A stretch of DNA of 64,000 nt from Konateibacter massiliensis. GTDB lineage: Bacteria > Bacillota > Clostridia > Lachnospirales > Lachnospiraceae. The notes under the pieces were generated by a model, which was given only the letters and a program-made list of their open reading frames with translations, was not told the DNA's origin and ran no database searches. Where the stretch lies: contig NZ_LT860099.1 of assembly GCF_900184995.1 (NCBI RefSeq), positions 186,001 through 250,000 on the forward strand, written 5' to 3'. A program made the translations under genes and the position numbers. Positions 32,601 to 41,165 of this stretch are shown here, piece by piece. Every line of letters starts with the position of its first letter. Within the stretch, counting starts at the first letter, position 1.

Positions 32601-33584
32601 ATGTATCAGCCAAGTGAAGACAGATATGATAAAATGCAATATAAGAGATGTGGAAAAAGCGGGTTAAAGCTTCCGAGAGTGGCACTCGGACTTTGGCATA
32701 ATTTCGGTTCCGTGGATTCTTATGAGAATCAAAAGGCATTGGTTTTTAAAGCCTTTGACCTTGGAATTACTCATTTTGACCTTGCCAATAATTATGGACC
32801 GGTACCGGGCTCAGCCGAAGAGAATTTTGGAAGAATGTTAAAAAATGAGCTGGCAAATTACCGTGATGAGCTTGTGATTTCAACGAAGGCAGGCTACACA
32901 ATGTGGCAGGGACCTTATGGTGATTGGGGTTCAAAGAAATATTTGGTTTCCAGCCTAGACCAGAGCTTAAAGAGAATGGGACTTGACTATGTGGATATTT
33001 TCTATCACCACAGACCGGATCCTGAGACACCTTTAGAGGAGACGATGGATGCACTTTCCCAGATTGTACGAAGCGGAAAGGCTTTATATGTAGGTTTATC
33101 CAATTACATGCCGGAGGAGACAAAGAAGGCATCAGAGATTTTGAAAGCAAATCACACTCCTTGTATCATTCATCAGCCACGCTACAACATGTTTAACCGT
33201 TGGGTAGAGGATGGATTGCTGGATGTGCTTGAGGAAGAAGGAATCGGCTCCATCGCATTTTGTCCGCTTGCACAAGGGCTTCTGACCGACAAATACATTC
33301 ACGGAATTCCGGAAGGCTCCAGAGCAACAAAAAGTGTATTCCTGCATGAGAGTGACGTGACAGAAGAGGTAATTCAAAAAGTTGTAAAATTAAATGAGAT
33401 TGCAGTAAGCAGAGGACAGACACTGGCACAGATGGCATTGTCATGGGTGCTAAGAGGAGACCGTGTTACAACCGTTTTAATCGGTGCAAGCAAGGTAAAA
33501 CAGATTGAAGATAATGTTCAGATTATAAATAAGCTTGATTTTTCAGCAGAAGAGCTGTCTGCAATTGAGGCGATTTTAAAGTAA
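32601..33584 (+). CDS. Aldo/keto reductase, YghZ (glyceraldehyde 3-phosphate reductase) type
   Basis: A 327-residue NADPH-dependent reductase with a TIM-barrel AKR fold. The catalytic tetrad region is visible: FDLANNYG (Asp, Tyr), ISTKAGY (Lys) and FYHHRPD (His). The start (EDRYDKMQYKRCGKSGLKLP) and VLIGASKVKQIEDNV closely resemble E. coli YghZ, which reduces L-glyceraldehyde 3-phosphate and methylglyoxal. AGGAGG is 8 bp before the ATG. The MerR-type promoter suggests induction by reactive aldehydes. Confidence 0.9.
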   Translation: MYQPSEDRYDKMQYKRCGKSGLKLPRVALGLWHNFGSVDSYENQKALVFKAFDLGITHFDLANNYGPVPGSAEENFGRMLKNELANYRDELVISTKAGYTMWQGPYGDWGSKKYLVSSLDQSLKRMGLDYVDIFYHHRPDPETPLEETMDALSQIVRSGKALYVGLSNYMPEETKKASEILKANHTPCIIHQPRYNMFNRWVEDGLLDVLEEEGIGSIAFCPLAQGLLTDKYIHGIPEGSRATKSVFLHESDVTEEVIQKVVKLNEIAVSRGQTLAQMALSWVLRGDRVTTVLIGASKVKQIEDNVQIINKLDFSAEELSAIEAILK

Positions 33585-33634
33585 AATTACCATTATGATA
33601 AGATTTTTTTGAATTTCCTAGAATACAAGAGGAG

Positions 33635-33658
33635 AGCCCGGATGGGGAAATCCGGGCT
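33635..33658. terminator. GC-rich hairpin after the reductase gene
   Basis: AGCCCGGAT pairs perfectly with ATCCGGGCT across a 6-nt loop. There is no T-run on either strand, so it may stabilise or process mRNA rather than terminate. Confidence 0.45.
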
Positions 33659-33854
33659 AATATGAAAAAAAGTTTATGTAATCAAAGTAATCAATGCAAA
33701 TCATATCAAAACGTCATATTTATAAGTTATAGTGAACTGTGTTGCGAAATGTATGAATTACTTTGTTATATATATAATATAACCTTAGTTTGTGTAGGGG
33801 ATTTGTATAAACTTTGAAAAAACTGTGAAGGAATAAAATAATTAGGTGGCAAGG

Positions 33855-34097
33855 ATGAAACAAATTGAATTCAGGATGGAAAGACCAAATCTGGTAAAAG
33901 TTGGGGATGAGGTGGAGGTAAGCGGCAGAGACCTTCAGACGCTTCAGGGAATGATGTACTGCTATATGATTGAACCGGCGGTTGCGATGAGCGGAAATAT
34001 CCCGATCAGCGATAAGATTAACACGACAAAAGGGGTAGTCAGTAAGCTGGAAACCGGCCCGAGCTATTGGACGGTGACGGTTGATTTTGAAGATTAG
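33855..34097 (+). CDS. Small protein of unknown function
   Basis: An 80-residue protein (MKQIEFRMERPNLVKVGDEV). It is probably a small beta-rich fold ending in YWTVTVDFED. No family recognised. The ATG at 33855 is 6 bp after AGGTGG; a GTG at 33846 overlaps it. Isolated between the reductase and the tRNA gene. Confidence 0.6.
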   Translation: MKQIEFRMERPNLVKVGDEVEVSGRDLQTLQGMMYCYMIEPAVAMSGNIPISDKINTTKGVVSKLETGPSYWTVTVDFED

Positions 34098-34159
34098 CTG
34101 GAAAAAGAGGATGAAAGTTGTCTGAATATTAAGAATTTTTGCATTTTTCCAAAAAACTC

Positions 34160-34188
34160 TTGCATATTCCTTAAAAAGTATATATAAT
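34160..34188 (+). promoter_or_regulatory. Promoter of tRNA-Thr
   Basis: TTGCAT (34160-34165) and TATAAT (34183-34188) are separated by 17 bp, 24 bp upstream of the mature tRNA. Confidence 0.75.
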
Positions 34189-34212
34189 CACATATAGTTG
34201 ATTTTTCAACAG

Positions 34213-34285
34213 GCTTCCGTGGCTCAGTTGGTAGAGCGATTGATTCGTAATCAATAGATCGTGGGTTCGAGTCCCATCGGAAGCT
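34213..34285 (+). tRNA. tRNA-Thr (anticodon CGU)
   Basis: A 73-nt cloverleaf: acceptor GCTTCCG/CGGAAGC, D stem GCTC/GAGC, anticodon stem ATTGA/TCAAT with loop TTCGTAA (anticodon CGT, reads ACG), T arm GTGGG-TTCGAGT-CCCAT, and discriminator T. CCA is not encoded. The prophage begins directly behind its 3' end, so the 3' half of the tRNA is the likely attachment site. Confidence 0.93.
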
Positions 34286-34422
34286 TTAAAAATGTAGCGT
34301 GTTTACAAGGGTTTTATGGATTTTACTTTGATTACCTTGATTACCTCAATAGTATAATAGAATAAAATAAGGAGGAAATTTTGTATATTGGATAAATCAA
34401 CGCAAATAAATATAAATCGTAA

Positions 34423-34473
34423 AAAATAGGGTAGAAGAGAAATGATAATATATTTTCTCGACTACCCTATTTT
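34423..34473. terminator. Bidirectional terminator at the end of the phage late operon
   Basis: AAAATAGGGTAG (34423-34434) pairs with CTACCCTATTTT (34462-34473), reinforced by GAGAAA/TTTCTC inside. A- and T-rich flanks work in both directions. It ends the - strand lysis transcript 22 bp after the last phage gene. Confidence 0.85.
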
Positions 34474-34494
34474 ATTTATTTACCTCTATCCAAA

Positions 34495-34929
34495 CTACCC
34501 AATTAATTTTTGCAACACGACTATAACAGCACCCAAGGAGCCAGCACCCAAAATAACAGGAAATAATTTATCTCTAATAAAATCTCGCAAATCAAACTTC
34601 ATCTTATTACTTTCTAAATCTACCTTCGAATTAACAGCATCAACCCTCTCTTGTAATTTCTGCTCTAATTTACCTTGTCCATTTTTCACTTCATCAATCT
34701 GATTATCTACTTTATTAGACAACTCTTTTTGACCTTGTTTAACTTCAACTAAATCATCTTTCATGGTATCCATACTGGTGGCCATAACTTTTATAGATGC
34801 AGCTATATCATAAATTGCCTTCTGCTCGGATTTTATCTCTTTAATTTCATCTTTGATATCTTCAATCTGATGTGTATTACTTTTTGTTCTTTGCTCGACT
34901 TCTGCAAGCTTTACTTCTACATCGCCCAT
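34495..34929 (-). CDS. XhlA-like phage lysis-associated membrane protein
   Basis: A 144-residue protein with a long coiled coil (residues about 5-115, VKLAEVEQRTKSNTHQIEDI) and one C-terminal transmembrane helix (LFPVILGAGSLGAVIVVL). This matches the layout of XhlA/hemolysin-type lysis helpers. ATG 34929 follows GAGGAGG; an ATG at 34989 would overlap the endolysin gene and has no such site. Last gene of the lysis module. Confidence 0.7.
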   Translation of the reverse strand: MGDVEVKLAEVEQRTKSNTHQIEDIKDEIKEIKSEQKAIYDIAASIKVMATSMDTMKDDLVEVKQGQKELSNKVDNQIDEVKNGQGKLEQKLQERVDAVNSKVDLESNKMKFDLRDFIRDKLFPVILGAGSLGAVIVVLQKLIG

Positions 34930-34967
34930 CACATCCTCCTCGTCTTCTTTATAATGTCTAAAATGCC

Positions 34968-35909
34968 TTATGCTAAAGCTTTGTTCCATGTTATCTTTCC
35001 AACAACCTTATCTTTCTCTAATCCTTTTGCGCTTTGATATTCATATGTAGCGGTAGCAGTGTCAGCATTAAATGTTGTACTGAAATTCTGTGGATTAAAA
35101 CCATTTACAAATAATAATCCATTCCATGCTTTTACCATGTCACCAGTATTATTTAGTTTCAAAGTTGGCAATAAAGACTTAGTTTTATCTCCTAAGACTC
35201 CATCAACTTTTAACTTTTTTTTTACATCTGTAATGGTTTTATTTATTGCAATTTGAACAATCGTAACCATTGCTTTTTTAGACAAAGTTCCAAAAACACC
35301 ATCGTCATCAATTTTCGTATATGTGAACGTAGGCTGATAAGATTTTATCTCCGAAAGATTAGAGTTGATATATTCATTAATCCATTTCTGTACGATCTTA
35401 GTATTTGCTTTAGTGGCACTTTCTGAAGTAGTAGTAGTGGTTGATGTTGTTGAGGTTTTATATTCACTCATAAACAGTTCAGCTTCACGTTTTCTTCTCG
35501 CAACTAAAGCAGCCTTATACGTTGTTGCACTACCCCAATATATAGGAAAATTCTTATAATAATCGTTAACAGAGCTGCTATGCTTTATTAATTGCATTAA
35601 TCCATTTGAACCGTCTGATTTTCCAAGTCCCCGATTAAAAACATAGCTCACCAATGCATCGAAAGAGGATTGATTCAAATTTATATTTGTAACATACTTA
35701 TTAACGTATCCTTCAAATTTAACCAAATCCTTGCGCAAAAGTTCTATTGCTTGTGCCTTTGTTATGGTCATACCTTTATATACATCTACTCCATAGTGTC
35801 CAACTCCGATGGTAAAATATTTCTCGCCACTTAGTTGATAAGCACTTAGTTTACATCCTTCTTCTTTGATGAGGAATTCAATCCCTTTTTCTGATGTTTT
35901 GTATCCCAT
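34968..35909 (-). CDS. Phage endolysin (GH24 lysozyme) with C-terminal peptidoglycan-binding-like domain
   Basis: A 313-residue muramidase that cuts the glycan strand at lysis. The T4-lysozyme-type active site is visible: catalytic Glu in FLIKEEGCKLSAYQ and the YFTIGVGHYG loop near residue 35, with FNRGLG further on. A Thr/Ser-rich linker (residues about 152-165) connects to a C-terminal region with two GVFG/GVLG-type repeats resembling peptidoglycan-binding domains. No signal peptide, so export depends on the holin. Confidence 0.88.
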   Translation of the reverse strand: MGYKTSEKGIEFLIKEEGCKLSAYQLSGEKYFTIGVGHYGVDVYKGMTITKAQAIELLRKDLVKFEGYVNKYVTNINLNQSSFDALVSYVFNRGLGKSDGSNGLMQLIKHSSSVNDYYKNFPIYWGSATTYKAALVARRKREAELFMSEYKTSTTSTTTTTSESATKANTKIVQKWINEYINSNLSEIKSYQPTFTYTKIDDDGVFGTLSKKAMVTIVQIAINKTITDVKKKLKVDGVLGDKTKSLLPTLKLNNTGDMVKAWNGLLFVNGFNPQNFSTTFNADTATATYEYQSAKGLEKDKVVGKITWNKALA

Positions 35910-35936
35910 TTAATTCCTCCATTTCCTAAAAATAAA

Positions 35937-35966
35937 AGAAGAGCAGATTTAAAAATCCACTCTTCT
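35937..35966. terminator. Intergenic hairpin between holin and endolysin genes
   Basis: AGAAGAG and CTCTTCT form the stem, extended by GATTT/AATC. On the - strand it is followed by TTTTATTTTTA. One of the recurrent hairpins in this late operon. Confidence 0.55.
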
Positions 35967-35989
35967 CACAATTCATTTTTTATAATTTA

Positions 35990-36289
35990 TTACTTTGATA
36001 TAATTTGTTCAATTGCCTGTTTTACTTTATCATAACTCGTCATCGATACTAATGCTGAAGCTAATCCTATAAGCAGCATATAGATTATATTGTTTAAATC
36101 AAAGACTATACCAGTCAACTGATAATATGTAGCCGTACCTACGATACCTACAATAAGAGCTACAATTAAAGCTAATACATTTGTAGAATAATTGACCTTA
36201 TCTGTAGTTAGATTTTTTATAGCTTCGACCACCAAAGTAGTCAACGTTGAAAACGCTGTAAGTAAGAGTAAAAATAAATTAATTGTCAT
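35990..36289 (-). CDS. Phage holin
   Basis: A 99-residue membrane protein with three hydrophobic stretches (LFLLLLTAFSTLTTLVV, VLALIVALIVGIVGTATYY and IIYMLLIGLASALVSM) and a charged C-terminus (KVKQAIEQIISK). Size and position just upstream of the endolysin fit a holin that permeabilises the membrane at lysis. AGGAGG precedes the ATG. Confidence 0.75.
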   Translation of the reverse strand: MTINLFLLLLTAFSTLTTLVVEAIKNLTTDKVNYSTNVLALIVALIVGIVGTATYYQLTGIVFDLNNIIYMLLIGLASALVSMTSYDKVKQAIEQIISK

Positions 36290-36309
36290 AATAATTCCTC
36301 CTGGTCTAA

Positions 36310-36720
36310 TTAAAATTTACTAGTTTCGATTTCTGGATTTATATTTGCTTCATCAACCAGTCCGTTTACAAGATTTATAGATCTACTAATAGTGTCTTGT
36401 TCGGCACTGTCTAATAGATCCACACATTCTTGTTTGTTCTTATATTTTATCTTTAGTTTCAGGATTGTCTCTAGATTTTCCATCTGAAACTGACTTCCCT
36501 TTTCACTCGTTGATTTCTTCATGTACCAAATTATACTGCTTATTGCCAAAGAACCCGATATCCCAACTACACCTGTAAAGAAAGCGACAGAAGAATAGTC
36601 GGTCAAGTTTATAACGATAGGTATGCACTTATTCAATACATAAAAAAATTGAGCGAAGCAAAATATTGTAACCAGTTTTGAAAAGTTTGGCTTGAGTTGT
36701 TTTAGTTTAAATTTTCTTAT
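36310..36720 (-). CDS. Phage membrane protein, apparent AUA start
   Basis: A 136-residue protein with two predicted membrane helices (LVTIFCFAQFFYVL and FFTGVVGISGSLAISSIIWYM) and a charged C-terminal domain. The reading frame is open back to an ATA at 36720, giving the phage-like N-terminus IRKFKLKQLKPNFSK. AAGGA is 9 bp upstream of that ATA. The first usual start in frame, TTG 36636, has no ribosome binding site and would remove the first helix. Next to the holin, so perhaps a holin partner; function unknown. Confidence 0.55.
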   Translation of the reverse strand: MRKFKLKQLKPNFSKLVTIFCFAQFFYVLNKCIPIVINLTDYSSVAFFTGVVGISGSLAISSIIWYMKKSTSEKGSQFQMENLETILKLKIKYKNKQECVDLLDSAEQDTISRSINLVNGLVDEANINPEIETSKF

Positions 36721-36860
36721 AAAAACACTTCCTTTTTGAATAAAATTCGGATAAATAATAAAAATTTATTGGTTGAAACTGTCGTTTCATCTTGCTAAAT
36801 ATACTGTTATACCGTAAAATAATTTTATATATGAGTGGGTAAGGAGAGTATGACTATCGA

Positions 36861-37142
36861 ATGTTTACCGAAAAAGACTTTTGCGAAATTAATAAAAATC
36901 AATATGATATTATTCGATTGGCTGAAAACTGTATTGAGTTGAAATCTGTTTTAACAGGTCATTACTGGTTAATCATTTCATGTGATAATCCTAAATTTTT
37001 ATTGTTTCATAAATACTCGGCTTATCAAAATTATCATAAGCAAGAGATAAATGAATATGCTCACACCCGCTTAGTGTTACGCTATATTAAGGGACATGAT
37101 AAGGCGTATTATTCACGCACCCCAGACGTAAACAACCTTTAG
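36861..37142 (+). CDS. Small phage-region protein of unknown function, opposite strand
   Basis: A 93-residue protein on the + strand inside the - strand phage operon, convergent with XkdX (4-bp overlap at the ends). Rich in Tyr, Asn and Lys; no motif recognised. AAGGAG lies 14 bp before ATG 36861, which is farther than usual, and the closer ATG at 36850 is in another frame. A moron-type gene is possible, but coding status is uncertain. Confidence 0.4.
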   Translation: MFTEKDFCEINKNQYDIIRLAENCIELKSVLTGHYWLIISCDNPKFLLFHKYSAYQNYHKQEINEYAHTRLVLRYIKGHDKAYYSRTPDVNNL

Positions 37143-37255
37143 TTATTATCAATAATCTGCTGCTTATCTTCTTCGGTAATCCACCCTTTTTCTACAGCTT
37201 TAGTTAGCACAAGTTCTCCATTTGATTTGTATAATCTAGTCAATGTATAAACCAT
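37139..37255 (-). CDS. XkdX-like small phage protein
   Basis: A 38-residue protein, MVYTLTRLYKSNGELVLTKA continuing VEKGWITEEDKQQIIDNN. The GWITEEDKQQI ending is characteristic of the tiny XkdX family found beside baseplate genes of Firmicute phages. GGAGG is 6-7 bp before the ATG. It immediately follows the gene at 37257. Function unknown. Confidence 0.8.
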   Translation of the reverse strand: MVYTLTRLYKSNGELVLTKAVEKGWITEEDKQQIIDNN

Positions 37256-37256
37256 A

Positions 37257-37613
37257 TTACTCCACCTCCAAGCTATTTAAGATTAGGGCATCTACTGTGT
37301 CCTCAAGATACTTAATTCTCTTTGTTGTACTGTCAATGTTCTTTAAATTAAATGTTGCGACCAAGCTAACCACTTCTGCATCTTCATCCGTTACCGTCTC
37401 TAATTTTGCGCTAGAGAGTGTTTTATCTATAAAGGTATTGCATAACACACCTTCGTCATTTAAGAAGCTGATTTGCGACAAATTATCGTCTGTGAACTTA
37501 TTGTAAAGTTCCTTGAAAGCATCCAAGCTTTCAACTTCCACACTGACAAAGTTTTCGGACGCTCCGTTCTGGATTTCAATTTGCTCGCCGCTTTTTAATT
37601 CTAATTTTTCCAT
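37257..37613 (-). CDS. Phage baseplate-adjacent protein of unknown function
   Basis: A 118-residue acidic protein (MEKLELKSGEQIEIQNGASE) with alternating beta segments and a helical C-terminus. It sits between the BppU-type gene and XkdX, the place of XkdW-like proteins in related phages, but I do not recognise the family. AAAGGAAA precedes the ATG. Overlap or near-contact with XkdX suggests coupled translation. Confidence 0.65.
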   Translation of the reverse strand: MEKLELKSGEQIEIQNGASENFVSVEVESLDAFKELYNKFTDDNLSQISFLNDEGVLCNTFIDKTLSSAKLETVTDEDAEVVSLVATFNLKNIDSTTKRIKYLEDTVDALILNSLEVE

Positions 37614-37649
37614 GATTGTTTCCTTTCTGCTCTTTTGAGCATAAAAATA

Positions 37650-37665
37650 AGACCGATTAAGGTCT
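37650..37665. terminator. Intergenic hairpin
   Basis: AGACC/GGTCT stem, followed on the - strand by TTATTTTTATGC, the same tail as the hairpins near 57042 and 60415. Confidence 0.5.
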
Positions 37666-37706
37666 TTGCTGTTACTTAGTTAAAGTGTGGATTACTATCT
37701 ATGCGA

Positions 37707-39956
37707 TTACGCTACAAAGAAATGTCCACTTATAAAGAAATACGGATTTGAAATAGTTGCCCCTATCGCTATATAAATTTTACCGTCTGCGTCAATATAA
37801 GCACTTGATGAACCAACACTTCCTCCGTTTCCATTTGCGTCGGAGTTTGATGCCAGATATGTGTTTCTAATTGGTTTTTCTGAAGATGTAGCGACATGAT
37901 AATATGCCCCCGCTGCAAAGGAACCCCCATTAAACTTAATTGCTAATGACACGTCGCAACGTTTATTAACTTTGTGCAACGACGCTAAATTTGAGTCTAC
38001 TATGCAATTTGTATTTGGTGTTATCGTGAACGAATTATCAGCTAAAGTCTCCTTTATGTCGTCAATTTCACCTTGAATAACTGGACCCATATCTGCACCA
38101 AGTACCATATCAGTGTTGGTCGTTAACAGATTGTGAACTATATTTGCTTTATCAATTTTCTCATCAATTTTTCTATCAGTCATCCAAAACCTTGACTTAA
38201 AATCTACAGTCGGTATTACGCTATCGGCTGAAGTTACTATAGTATTATTTCCCTCATAGATATCAAGTTCTATCGGCTCTGAAAAGCTTGCTGGAATATA
38301 TGCACCATTAACCTCTTGCTCATCTGACAATAGACTTAAAGACACTGCAAACGTGATCTCCTCAGTTAATATTGCGTTTGGCGAAACGTTTATTGATAAC
38401 TTTGCTCCTGACGGACTATCGACAGGGTTTGTAAATTCAACCCGATTATATGGTACACCCTCCATCACATTTGCCGCTTCTTCAAAAACGCCGCTACTAT
38501 TAAGTAACCATAGCGTAAATGATATATCCCCATTACCTGTATTACTTCCTGATATAGTAGGTGCCTTAAAGACAAAATCAGTACCTGCTTCAATAGGGTC
38601 AATATCGAGCAAAATAGAAATATCTTTATTTACTGATGTAGGCTTAAGTGTGATAAAGTTTGTGCGTTCATTAGCTTTAAAATAAGTACCGTTGATATCA
38701 CTTGAGAGATATAAATAGTCGGTGCCTTTTTTAACTTTAATATAAGCCCCCTCCGTATTTCCAGTAACTTTTGTTACGATTGCCTTTCCTTCAGAAGGAC
38801 TCTCATAAGTGAACAAGGAAGCAGTTACTTTATATTCTGTATCTGAAAATTTATCAGCCAATCTTAAAAGTGCAGACTTGATACTCTTGAATAAGTTTTT
38901 CAATGAAGAACCAGAAATAATTGTTTTGAGCGAAGTCGAAAGACTTGGAGCCGATGAAGTTGTACTGTAATCTTCAAACTGTATTGGAGTATCTGCCGTA
39001 ACATCTTGTAATATCTCCCAATCATTATTTTCATTACTTGGTTCAGATGTAGTTGATGATACTTTACAATACCAATATGCACCATTGTGAATAACCCAAT
39101 CATTCAACACATAAGTACCAACAACCCAATGTCCTCTAGGTACTAGTCCGATTCCGATACCTTGAACGCCCTGTGGTATTTTAAAGTCTAATACTTGATT
39201 ATATGATGTCCCCGAATTTGTTACAGTAGCCTGTGTGCCAGGCTCGCCAGTTGTAACAGTTCCAATTTCAACTGTAGTTGATGGTAAATCAAAGTCAAAG
39301 ACTGCGTGCTGTGGATCGTCCGAAGTATTTACAACAGTTGCCATATTGTAATCAACGACACTTACATTTCCAACGTCAGCGGTAGCAGTAAAATAACCCT
39401 CTGAAATCTTAGTTTCAGTGTCTTCAATAAGATTTTCCATTTCTGTAATTTTTTCTTCTGCATCTGCCGTAATCACATCGGCTTTGTTTAGGGCATTGTA
39501 GAAAAAAGTAAAATCATCTGTACTCATGATTTCACCTATAGCTGAATCATTAACTCTAATTTTAAAAATACAAGTAGTTATCGCTACCTCTACGTTGGTG
39601 TTTGTATCGGGATCTAATTCTTCTTTTGTTAATGTTATTTGAGCAGTACAATCACCGACTGACTGACACATTTGGTCTGTAATTGGCATCGCTATGTAGT
39701 TATAATGTTCCTCTAATTCATCACCAAAAACAGTCTGTTTATTAAAAGCCAATGTCCCATCTGGTTTTTTAAAAATTAAATAAGCAGTCATATTGTCGGG
39801 GATGACATACGTCTTACCATATTGTTTTAATCCTACCCACAAAAGGCGAGAGTTTTGTTCGCCTTGATTTACAGAATACAAAATTTTATCTGAACTTCTG
39901 TCTAAATCGACCTGAATAGTATCTTGCTTTGCATATTGACTTATATCTAATGCCAC
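37707..39956 (-). CDS. BppU-type baseplate/receptor-binding protein
   Basis: A 749-residue structural protein. Residues 1-165 resemble the BppU N-terminal domain that plugs into the phage baseplate (TIQVDLDRSSDKILY, TAYLIFKKPDGTLAFNKQTV). A helical linker and a GEPGTQATVTNSGTSY segment follow, then a CBM5/12-like carbohydrate-binding stretch (RGHWVVGTYVLNDWVIHNGA, Trp/Tyr-rich) near 270-315. The rest is beta-rich with a C-terminal domain likely to bind the host surface. GTG start at 39956 with AAAGGAG. Sequence suggests a host-range determinant. Confidence 0.78.
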   Translation of the reverse strand: MALDISQYAKQDTIQVDLDRSSDKILYSVNQGEQNSRLLWVGLKQYGKTYVIPDNMTAYLIFKKPDGTLAFNKQTVFGDELEEHYNYIAMPITDQMCQSVGDCTAQITLTKEELDPDTNTNVEVAITTCIFKIRVNDSAIGEIMSTDDFTFFYNALNKADVITADAEEKITEMENLIEDTETKISEGYFTATADVGNVSVVDYNMATVVNTSDDPQHAVFDFDLPSTTVEIGTVTTGEPGTQATVTNSGTSYNQVLDFKIPQGVQGIGIGLVPRGHWVVGTYVLNDWVIHNGAYWYCKVSSTTSEPSNENNDWEILQDVTADTPIQFEDYSTTSSAPSLSTSLKTIISGSSLKNLFKSIKSALLRLADKFSDTEYKVTASLFTYESPSEGKAIVTKVTGNTEGAYIKVKKGTDYLYLSSDINGTYFKANERTNFITLKPTSVNKDISILLDIDPIEAGTDFVFKAPTISGSNTGNGDISFTLWLLNSSGVFEEAANVMEGVPYNRVEFTNPVDSPSGAKLSINVSPNAILTEEITFAVSLSLLSDEQEVNGAYIPASFSEPIELDIYEGNNTIVTSADSVIPTVDFKSRFWMTDRKIDEKIDKANIVHNLLTTNTDMVLGADMGPVIQGEIDDIKETLADNSFTITPNTNCIVDSNLASLHKVNKRCDVSLAIKFNGGSFAAGAYYHVATSSEKPIRNTYLASNSDANGNGGSVGSSSAYIDADGKIYIAIGATISNPYFFISGHFFVA

Positions 39957-39982
39957 AAAATCACTCCTTTCCTATATTAAAA

Positions 39983-40006
39983 AAGAGACTGATTATTCAG
40001 CCTCTT
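39983..40006 (-). terminator. Intergenic terminator-like hairpin
   Basis: On the - strand AAGAGGCTGA pairs with TCAGTCTCTT (one G-U pair) and is followed by TTTTTT. It lies between the 81-residue gene and the BppU-type gene. Confidence 0.65.
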
Positions 40007-40238
40007 GGTTATTTGTATTATTCTGTTCTTCTAATTGAGTGATTTTTGTATTATATTCCTCAATTTCTTTTTGGGCTTGTAAGTTGTTAGCTTCAACTAA
40101 TTGTCCAAGCAAATCACGTAAGATATATGTTTTAATTGACAGTGAGAGAGGAGTATTATTAATTAATTCTGCAAGCTCATTTGAAAAAATATTTATTTGC
40201 AAACTTTCTGGTACTTTAATATCTTCGATTTTCTGCAT
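39993..40238 (-). CDS. Small phage tail-region protein of unknown function
   Basis: An 81-residue, mostly helical protein (MQKIEDIKVPESLQINIFSN) with a Gln/Asn/Glu-rich tail. AAAGGAAA is 5 bp before the ATG. No family recognised. It lies between the tail/S74 gene and the BppU-type gene and its 3' end overlaps a hairpin terminator. Confidence 0.6.
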   Translation of the reverse strand: MQKIEDIKVPESLQINIFSNELAELINNTPLSLSIKTYILRDLLGQLVEANNLQAQKEIEEYNTKITQLEEQNNTNNQEAE

Positions 40239-40279
40239 AGATTTCCTTTCATAGTAAAATATATAGTGTGTACTTCATG

Positions 40280-40308
40280 TTGACGAGTCAGTTTTTAATA
40301 GATATAAT
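40280..40308 (+). promoter_or_regulatory. Sigma-A promoter of the + strand Big2 moron
   Basis: TTGACG (40280-40285) and TATAAT (40303-40308), 17-bp spacer. It drives the secreted protein gene against the phage operon direction, so the gene can be on in the lysogen. Confidence 0.75.
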
Positions 40309-40385
40309 GATTGTATAGATATGTAAAAGATGGAATTTGTTTTTGGCTATACAAAGGGAGAATATAAAAATACGGAGGTTGAGAT

Positions 40386-41129
40386 ATGAAAAATATTATT
40401 ATAAAAAAATTGTCGTTGTTAGCTGTTTTAGTTTTAATTATCAGTTTGATTGTGCCGAGTTTTACAACAACATCATTGGCTGTAAAATTACCTAAGAAGA
40501 GAACTGTGATATATTACAATACTATAGTCATTGCAAAGGGCGAGAATATAAATCAATACTTTTATAAAAGTGGTAAAGATTATACCAATAAAGCAAAATG
40601 GTCTACTAGTAATAAGAAAATTGCCACCATTGATAAAAACGGTAAAATCAAAGCAAAGAAAAAAGGAAAAGTTACAATAACTGCTAAATATGGCGGTAAG
40701 AAATACAAATGTATTGTATACGTTGTTAGTAGAAAAACGTTATACGAAGATAAATATATTAAAATTCAAACCAAATATATGACTCAATCAAATAATGGAG
40801 CACTTCCAGAACAAATTGATGAAAAAGAATTAAAAGAAATAAAACTAAAAGTTACAAATAAAACAGAAAAAGAATATTTATTTGGCGCTACCAAGCTTAA
40901 ATTAAACAGTCGTAATTTAAAACTTGGATCGCGTGGATATGGGAATACTTATTTGGAACCTAAGTCCGCTAAAGACTGGAGTATTATTACTACATGGAGC
41001 TTTGGAGATGCCAAATTTCCAGAGAATATATCTAAGCTAAAAACCGTTACGGCAACTTTTAAGTTAAGCGACAAAGACAGCAATAAGAAAATAAAAACAA
41101 TTAACATAAAGAACAAAAAGGTGAAATAA
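40386..41129 (+). CDS. Secreted protein with one bacterial Ig-like (Big2) domain, phage moron
   Basis: A 247-residue exported protein: signal peptide (LLAVLVLIISLIVPSF), then a Big2 domain about residues 55-110 (WSTSNKKIATIDKNGKIKAK, KVTITAKYGGKKYKC) and a C-terminal beta domain of unknown type, very rich in Lys. GGAGG precedes the ATG. It is on the + strand within the - strand late operon, has its own promoter and a hairpin terminator, the standard layout of a lysogenic conversion gene. Function on the host surface is unknown. Confidence 0.72.
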   Translation: MKNIIIKKLSLLAVLVLIISLIVPSFTTTSLAVKLPKKRTVIYYNTIVIAKGENINQYFYKSGKDYTNKAKWSTSNKKIATIDKNGKIKAKKKGKVTITAKYGGKKYKCIVYVVSRKTLYEDKYIKIQTKYMTQSNNGALPEQIDEKELKEIKLKVTNKTEKEYLFGATKLKLNSRNLKLGSRGYGNTYLEPKSAKDWSIITTWSFGDAKFPENISKLKTVTATFKLSDKDSNKKIKTINIKNKKVK

Positions 41130-41137
41130 CACGAAAT

Positions 41138-41165
41138 AAAAGAGGCTATTTAAATAGTCTCTTTT
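41138..41165. terminator. Terminator shared by the Big2 gene and the tail gene end
   Basis: AAGAGGCTA (41140-41148) pairs with TAGTCTCTT (41155-41163) with one G-U pair and is followed by TTAATTT; A-rich on the other side. It works for the + strand gene and probably for the convergent tail gene. Confidence 0.7.

Noticed and set aside
34442-34702. 86-residue + strand frame at the prophage end
   Set aside because: Antisense to the XhlA-like gene and starts inside the bidirectional terminator.
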